This document shows, piece by piece, positions 5,947-10,149 of a DNA stretch of 10,149 bases (positions are counted from its first letter, which is position 1; each line of letters starts with the position of its first letter). The notes beneath the pieces are model-generated. The model saw nothing but the letters and a program-made list of their open reading frames with translations, ran no database searches and had not been told where the DNA came from. A program made the translations under genes and the position numbers. Origin of the DNA: Acidobacteriota bacterium (GTDB lineage: Bacteria > Actinomycetota > Acidimicrobiia > Acidimicrobiales > SHLQ01); the NCBI GenBank assembly GCA_022562835.1, contig JADFOM010000072.1, forward strand, positions 1-10,149. The letters are read 5' to 3'.

Positions 5947-7254
5947 TCAGATCACTTGGAAGTCGGGGCATAGCGGTCCGACTTGGATCGCGTCGTGCTT
6001 GATGAACCAGCTGTGATTGTTTTTGGCGGTACGGAACCATGATTCGAACCGGGCGCGGGTTGCGTTGGTCGGCGACCAGATCTCGAACGTGTCGAAGATC
6101 CTCTGCACGCCGGCGGCGACCGACCCGTTCTCGATTCCGGTAAAGAGTCCATGGACTTTCGGGGGGCTCCACATGTACCCCTCAAAGAAGTTGGCTCTAC
6201 CCGACGAGGTCGCCGTCGATATCCAGTACTCGTTCTCCCCCCAGCCAGCGACGTTTGGCGGCTCGAAGAGGGTCATGCCCATCGGAAGCGTGCGCCACCA
6301 GAGGTGAGGGTCGCTGAGCGGTACGCCGGTGACCTTCAAGAAGGCGACCGTGAGTTCGACGGGGTTGCGGATCAGGGCGTTGCGGCTGACAGGTGCCCAG
6401 AAGTCGTTGTGCAACAGAATGGCACGCAGCAGTGCCTTGCAGTTCATGTTCGAGTTGATGAACGTGGTCGCGAGTTCGTTGACCAGAGCGTTCGAGGGGT
6501 GGTCGTGCGCGAACCACTTCCACATCTTCCGGGCGACATGGCGTGCCGTCGCTCGTTGTTTCGAGCCGTTAACGAGCTCGGTGATCGTGTCGCGGGCATC
6601 CCAGTTCTGCCGCTTGCCGAACAGGGTTTTTTGGCCGGTGTCGTGATGTTCTGGATAGAAACGGTAGGTGCTGTCGGTGAAGCCCTTGGCCGCGTTCCAG
6701 CCAACGACGTTGTGTCCCGTCCAAGCCCGTGACATGGCGACCACGTCCGCTTCGGTGTACTCACCGACACCAACGGTGTGCAGTTCCATCAACTCTCGGC
6801 CGAAGTTCTCCTGCACCTCGCCCTTACGGTTCGACTCGTTGTCGATGTAGAGCAACATTGCTGAGCTCTTCGAGACATTCCACAGCAGGGTCTCGAAGTT
6901 GCCCAACCCTTTGTTGCGGAAGATCTTTTGTTGCGCCCACATCGCCTGGATGTCGTGGACCTTCTCCTGGCTGCACGCGAAGTGGTTATGCCAAAACAGG
7001 GTCAACTTCTCCTCGAGCGGAGTCGGGGACTTGACCATCCGTCGATACCACCAGTCGATCATGTCCTCGAACCCACCCCACTGGTTGGTGTAGGTGAGGT
7101 TGGGAACGTTGAGAGGTTTCGAGGCCGAGAAGTCGAGCGCCTTGTTGACCGCCGCGGTACGGGACAGCCCTTTGTAGGCGTTGATCTTCCCTCGTGGTGC
7201 CGTGAAGCCAACTCGGCGCAGGAAATGGATTGCGTCGGACTCACTCAGTGCCAC
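5947..7254 (-). CDS. DUF1800 family protein
   Basis: This protein belongs to the DUF1800 family, whose function is unknown and whose genes very often sit next to DUF1501 genes, as here (8 bp before the DUF1501 ATG, so probably cotranslated). Family marks, numbered from the chosen start, are the N-terminal LRRVGF (about 12-17), EEKLTLFWHNHFACS (81-95), the long conserved block containing NFGRELMELHTVGVGEYTE and VVAMSRAWTGH (about 150-181), ARKMWKWF (about 240-247), and PPNVAGWGENEYWI (332-345). I chose GTG at 7254 because AGGAG (7264-7260) lies 5 bases upstream and the protein then begins directly with the family's usual ALSESDAIHFLRR segment (435 residues). Earlier in-frame starts (ATG 7308, TTG 7371) have no good ribosome site and add unconserved sequence crossing two dyads. 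No signal peptide is seen from any start. Confidence 0.93.
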   Translation of the reverse strand: MALSESDAIHFLRRVGFTAPRGKINAYKGLSRTAAVNKALDFSASKPLNVPNLTYTNQWGGFEDMIDWWYRRMVKSPTPLEEKLTLFWHNHFACSQEKVHDIQAMWAQQKIFRNKGLGNFETLLWNVSKSSAMLLYIDNESNRKGEVQENFGRELMELHTVGVGEYTEADVVAMSRAWTGHNVVGWNAAKGFTDSTYRFYPEHHDTGQKTLFGKRQNWDARDTITELVNGSKQRATARHVARKMWKWFAHDHPSNALVNELATTFINSNMNCKALLRAILLHNDFWAPVSRNALIRNPVELTVAFLKVTGVPLSDPHLWWRTLPMGMTLFEPPNVAGWGENEYWISTATSSGRANFFEGYMWSPPKVHGLFTGIENGSVAAGVQRIFDTFEIWSPTNATRARFESWFRTAKNNHSWFIKHDAIQVGPLCPDFQVI

Positions 7255-7259
7255 GGTCA

Positions 7260-7264
7260 CTCCT
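7260..7264 (-). promoter_or_regulatory. Shine-Dalgarno AGGAG deciding the DUF1800 start
   Basis: Read on the minus strand, AGGAG is followed by TGACC and then GTG at 7254. This is the only strong ribosome-binding site among the possible DUF1800 starts, and it selects the shorter 435-residue form. Confidence 0.7.
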
Positions 7265-7288
7265 GATCGACGTGCTGCCCGCATCGTG

Positions 7289-7309
7289 ACCTGGGTCTGT
7301 TGACCCATG
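7289..7309. promoter_or_regulatory. Stem-loop in the glcF-DUF1800 gap
   Basis: ACCTGGGTC (7289-7297) and GACCCATGT (7301-7309 with the loop bases between) pair over nine positions with one mismatch; the 6-bp core TGGGTC/GACCCA is perfect around TGTT. In the leftward transcript it would fold about 35 bases before the DUF1800 start. It could trim or attenuate transcription between glcF and DUF1800, or be a protein-binding dyad. There is no U-tract, so a terminator role is doubtful. Confidence 0.4.
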
Positions 7310-7318
7310 TCTGATTTA

Positions 7319-7332
7319 CCATCGGCCGATGG
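7319..7332. promoter_or_regulatory. 14-bp perfect palindrome in the glcF-DUF1800 gap
   Basis: CCATCGGCCGATGG is a perfect, uninterrupted palindrome about 52 bp after the glcF stop and 65 bp before the DUF1800 start. Uninterrupted dyads of this size can be operator sites for dimeric regulators. I see no convincing promoter beside it, so the role is inferred from symmetry alone. Confidence 0.4.
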
Positions 7333-7383
7333 CGAGTCGATCTTGAGGGTTCTGCGAGTCGAGACGCGCAACGCTGAGGTGTG

Positions 7384-8538
7384 TTAGCGCAGCGCCTCTG
7401 CCACGATCTGCATCGGGTGTGCGACGCGGACGCCTGCGTTCGCCAGATGTATAGAACAGCCGGGGTTGGCACTCGCGACGATGTCGGGCGCCGCTCTTTC
7501 AATGCTTTCGAGTTTGCGTGCGCGAATGCTGCCGGCGAGTTCGGGCTCCAGAACCGAGTAGGCGCCACCCGCGCCACAACACAGGCCTTCGTCATCGAGT
7601 TCGACGACATCGGCCGAAAGTGCCGCGAGCACCGTGCGCACCGGCAGGTGGGCCTTTTGAACGTGGCGGAGATGACATGGATCCTGAATCGCGACCCGTA
7701 GGCCGGTCGCATCGAGGTCGAGAAGGTCGATGCGGGGTGCGAGCCATTCGGATACGTCGACGACGCGCTCGACGAACTCATGTGCTGCGGGTGTGTCGAG
7801 AAGCCGGCCGTAGTCTTTTAGAGCGGCACCGCAACCTGCTGAGTTGACCAGAATCGGTCGGTCGAGAGGCATTGCCTCAATCGTCGCGAGCGCGTACTTG
7901 CGTGCGGTTGGGGTGAGACCGGCGTGAGTGTGCAACGCGCCACAGCAAGCAGCGCCCGCTCCGGTTGGAGTTACCCCTGCACCGGTCGCCTCGATCACCT
8001 TCTTGGTAGCGACGTGCACGTCGCGCTGCCATGCATCCATAACGCAGCCGGTGAAGAGGTACACGTCGTCGCCGCTGCTCTGCAGTGTCGGCCGCCTGAT
8101 CGGCAACCTGGCGGGCAGGCCGAGTCGTCGCGACGGCACGAGGCGGAACCGCTGAGCGACCGCCAGCAGCGATGAACCTGCGAGCAGCAGTCGGTGATGT
8201 CCGAGCACCGCCATCGCAGCCCTTTGCCAACGCGGCGTGATCGCGGTTCCAGCGGCGAGTGCCGTGCGTGTGTCTTCCATCAAATGGCCGAACGGCACGC
8301 CAGACGGGCAGGCGGTCTCGCATCCGCGGCACTGCACACAGCTGGTCATCGCTTCCACGAACTCTTCGGTGATCGGGGCGCCCCCGTCGTTGACGGCGCG
8401 CATCAGAGTTATCCGTCCGCGCGGCGAAGCCGCGTCAACGCCGGTTACGCGGTAGGTCGGACAGTCCGGTAGGCAGAGACCACACGAGACACACGTATCG
8501 AGTTCGGCGCGATCGAGGTTGAGCTCGATGCGACTCAT
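7384..8538 (-). CDS. glcF: Glycolate oxidase iron-sulfur subunit GlcF
   Basis: GlcF is the electron-transfer subunit of the membrane-linked glycolate oxidase (glycolate to glyoxylate), passing electrons from the flavin subunits toward quinone. The 384-residue product has two ferredoxin-type 4Fe-4S motifs, CVSCGLCLPDCP (Cys16, 19, 22, 26) and CVQCRGCETACP (Cys67, 70, 73, 77). Two cysteine-rich CCG domains follow, with CCGALHTHAG in the first, and DPCHLRHVQ and CCGAGGAYSV in the second. The cysteines of these visible motifs are intact. It is slightly shorter than the E. coli protein (about 407). The ATG at 8538 overlaps the glcE stop by four bases (ATGA), indicating translational coupling. A lactate-oxidising LldEFG system is less likely, because the GlcE and GlcD partners upstream match the glycolate oxidase arrangement; the substrate could still be D-lactate or another 2-hydroxy acid. 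Confidence 0.93.
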   Translation of the reverse strand: MSRIELNLDRAELDTCVSCGLCLPDCPTYRVTGVDAASPRGRITLMRAVNDGGAPITEEFVEAMTSCVQCRGCETACPSGVPFGHLMEDTRTALAAGTAITPRWQRAAMAVLGHHRLLLAGSSLLAVAQRFRLVPSRRLGLPARLPIRRPTLQSSGDDVYLFTGCVMDAWQRDVHVATKKVIEATGAGVTPTGAGAACCGALHTHAGLTPTARKYALATIEAMPLDRPILVNSAGCGAALKDYGRLLDTPAAHEFVERVVDVSEWLAPRIDLLDLDATGLRVAIQDPCHLRHVQKAHLPVRTVLAALSADVVELDDEGLCCGAGGAYSVLEPELAGSIRARKLESIERAAPDIVASANPGCSIHLANAGVRVAHPMQIVAEALR

Positions 8539-9449
8539 GGTGTTCCTTGGAGTACATCGCGGCCCGGGTTGAGCCGACCGTTCGGGTCGAATCGCTGTTT
8601 GATCGCCCGGTTGAGTGCCACGACCGACTTCGACGGAGTTCTCGGCCTCGCCTCGCTGTGGGCGTGGACGGTGCCGACGCCGACCTCAGCCAGGAATGGT
8701 CCGTCATCGACCGGGCCGATGTCGGCGGGATGAACCGAATGTGCGTACGGAGGCAACACGGGATGTGTTGTGTCGGACCAGTTTCCGAGCGCGTCGAGCG
8801 CCGAGAGCGCAACCTCGACGTCGACCCCTATCCCGCAGAGATGCACCCAGGTCGTCTTACCGTCCCAGAGAATGCTGTGAGCGACCGAGGCGCTGTTCAA
8901 GACCGAGCTGAAGTTGACGTCTCGTGCCGAGAACCAGGTCTCGACGGGTGCGATGGGCCGTGTGCGCAGCGTGACCTCAGCGAAGAGTCCGAGCGTTCCG
9001 ATCGAGCCGACCATCAGCCGACACAGGTCGAAACCGCTCACGTTCTTGACGGTTCCGCCCCCGGCAGAGACGACCTGACCGTCCGCGCCTACGTAGCGGA
9101 TGCGCAACACGCTGTCGCGGACGTGTCCACGGCCGAGCCGATCGACACTCGACGCTCCTACAGCCAGAACCCCGCCGATCGTCGCCTCCGCGGCTTCACC
9201 CAGCGCGGTGCGTTGGCCTGACTCGGCCAGGTACTCGTGCAGCGTTGAGATGCTCGTGCCTGCTCGCACCGTAACGGTCATCTCCTCGGGCTGGTACTCG
9301 ACGATGCCGTCGGGCGCGCGCAACAGTCTGGCGGTGGGGTCCACCAGACCACCGATATACCAATGGCTACGGGAACCCTCGATAGCGACTGGGTCGGTCG
9401 GGCCGACCAGCGACGCGAACTCCGCGATGTGAGGATCGGTATCGCTCAT
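8535..9449 (-). CDS. glcE: Glycolate oxidase FAD-binding subunit GlcE
   Basis: GlcE is the second flavoprotein subunit of glycolate oxidase. The product is 304 residues from the ATG at 9449, against about 350 in E. coli. It has the FAD-binding (PCMH-type) fold: EEMTVTVRAGTSISTLHEYL (about 55-74), then EATIGGVLAVGASSVDRLGRG (about 88-108), then GGTVKNVSGFDLCRLMVGS and GTLGLFAEVTLRTRP (about 131-165). The C-terminal RFDPNGRLNPGR is the usual end of this family. An in-frame GTG at 9455 would add only two residues; the ATG forms an ATGA overlap with the glcD stop, the same coupling as at glcE-glcF, and is preferred. The region after the FAD domain is short and weakly conserved, as in other GlcE proteins. 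It probably works in a GlcD-GlcE-GlcF complex on the inner face of the membrane. Confidence 0.9.
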   Translation of the reverse strand: MSDTDPHIAEFASLVGPTDPVAIEGSRSHWYIGGLVDPTARLLRAPDGIVEYQPEEMTVTVRAGTSISTLHEYLAESGQRTALGEAAEATIGGVLAVGASSVDRLGRGHVRDSVLRIRYVGADGQVVSAGGGTVKNVSGFDLCRLMVGSIGTLGLFAEVTLRTRPIAPVETWFSARDVNFSSVLNSASVAHSILWDGKTTWVHLCGIGVDVEVALSALDALGNWSDTTHPVLPPYAHSVHPADIGPVDDGPFLAEVGVGTVHAHSEARPRTPSKSVVALNRAIKQRFDPNGRLNPGRDVLQGTP

Positions 9450-10149
9450 CCCCACACCCCGTCATGGCTTGCCGCTGACAGAGCAGCGATGTCGGCGCAG
9501 CTGTGCGCATCGGGCAGGACCTTGCCGGGATTGAGTCGGCAGTGTGGGTCGAAGGCCGACCTCAGCAGAGCCTGCTGAGCCATGTCGGCGTCCGAGAACT
9601 GAAGGTGCATGTATTCACGCTTTTCAACACCGATGCCATGTTCACCGGTGAGTACCCCTCCGACCGCCAATGATGCCTTGATGATTGCAGCGCCCGCGGC
9701 CTCGACGCGTTCGGATGTGCCGGGCGTTCGGGCGTTGTACGCGATAATCGGGTGCAGGTTTCCGTCGCCAGCATGAAACACGTTCAGCACCGTGAGTTCG
9801 TAGCGGGTGCAGATCGCATATATTTCGTCGAGTACTTCCATCAGGCGACCGCGAGGGACCACGGTGTCGTGCAGGTAGTAGTTCGGCTCGATACGGGCCA
9901 CCGCACCAAACGCGCTCTTGCGACCCTTCCAAAGAAGTGCCCGTTCGGCCTCGTCGGCAGCGATGCGGACGTTGGCCGCACTGTGTGCTGCTGCGATCGC
10001 CGCGATCGCGTCGGCCTGCGCGGCAACTCCGCCTTCTAGTCCGTCGACCTCGCAAAGCAGTACGGCGGCCGCGTCGCGGGGGTACCCGGCGTGAACGAAG
10101 TCCTCGACGAGGTCGATGCAGCGTTGGTCCATCATTTCGAGTGCAGCCG
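9446..10149 (-). CDS. glcD: Glycolate oxidase subunit GlcD, 5' end outside window
   Basis: GlcD is the main catalytic flavoprotein of glycolate oxidase. Only the C-terminal 233 or so residues of a protein usually near 480-500 are in the window. The frame is open through the right edge (AALE precedes the ATG at 10135), so that ATG is internal. The visible part is the FAD-linked oxidase C-terminal domain: ALEMMDQRCIDLVEDF, WKGRKSAFGAVAR, YYLHDTVVPRGRL, NVFHAGDGNLHPII with its conserved histidines, GGVLTGEHGIGVEKREYM, and the closing FDPHCRLNPGKVLP. D-lactate dehydrogenases of the same superfamily share these motifs, but the glcE and glcF genes directly downstream, with ATGA overlaps, favour glycolate oxidase. 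It is the first of the genes visible in this leftward run, so its promoter and any regulator lie outside the window. Confidence 0.92.
   Translation of the reverse strand, partial: AALEMMDQRCIDLVEDFVHAGYPRDAAAVLLCEVDGLEGGVAAQADAIAAIAAAHSAANVRIAADEAERALLWKGRKSAFGAVARIEPNYYLHDTVVPRGRLMEVLDEIYAICTRYELTVLNVFHAGDGNLHPIIAYNARTPGTSERVEAAGAAIIKASLAVGGVLTGEHGIGVEKREYMHLQFSDADMAQQALLRSAFDPHCRLNPGKVLPDAHSCADIAALSAASHDGVWG

Noticed and set aside
5939..6172. An N-terminal extension of DUF1501 reaching into the DUF1800 gene.
   Set aside because: The added residues are out-of-frame translation of conserved DUF1800 sequence. The ATG at 5938 places the Tat signal correctly at the N-terminus.
7255..7371. A twin-arginine-like STRRTLK in the longest possible DUF1800 N-terminus.
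   Set aside because: No hydrophobic stretch follows it, the start would be a TTG without ribosome site, and the better start at 7254 excludes it.
8547..9221. A 224-codon plus-strand frame opposite glcE.
   Set aside because: It is antisense to the conserved FAD-binding domain and looks arginine-rich and unstructured, as expected for a high-GC shadow frame.

Overview
The window is high-GC and fits an actinobacterium, most likely class Acidimicrobiia. The evidence is the high-GC codon use, alanine and glutamate dehydrogenases of actinobacterial type, and a C-terminal 'ARLLDTR...GYLTVWP...DVMGW'-like surface domain that I associate with secreted actinobacterial proteins. The class is an inference; the phylum is more secure.

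Layout, left to right. (1) The 3' three-quarters of an alanine dehydrogenase gene (ald, + strand) runs in from the left edge and stops at 824. (2) A 444-bp gene-free block (825-1268) is packed with short repeats: a 20-bp perfect inverted repeat whose arms each carry a 13-bp palindrome, a perfect 59-bp direct duplication, five copies of a 16-bp unit, a repeated CCGGTCGGG-type module and two small hairpins. It lies between convergent genes. (3) A polyprenyl-phosphate sugar transferase gene (- strand, 1269 to about 2747) has no exopolysaccharide neighbours in view. (4) A divergently transcribed NAD(P)-dependent glutamate dehydrogenase (+, 2993-4246) ends 18 bp from the end of the next gene. (5) From the right edge back to 4265 lies one leftward run of five genes: glcD (partial), glcE and glcF, joined by 4-bp ATGA overlaps, then, after a 129-bp gap holding two dyads, a DUF1800 gene and a DUF1501 gene 8 bp apart.

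How the genes may work together. GlcDEF would oxidise glycolate to glyoxylate at the membrane. Alanine and glutamate dehydrogenases interconvert ammonium and amino acids with pyruvate and 2-oxoglutarate; alanine dehydrogenases of this type can also aminate glyoxylate. This makes the window a plausible small-carbon and nitrogen metabolism neighbourhood, although the genes are not all in one operon. DUF1800 and DUF1501 are a well-known pair of unknown function. Here the DUF1501 protein has a Tat-type signal and an extra C-terminal surface domain with strikingly C-ending codons, the most unusual protein feature in the window.

I see no tRNA, rRNA, transposase, CRISPR array or phage gene. Nothing here is clearly a new defence or mobile system; the repeat block and the DUF1501 fusion deserve the closest look.
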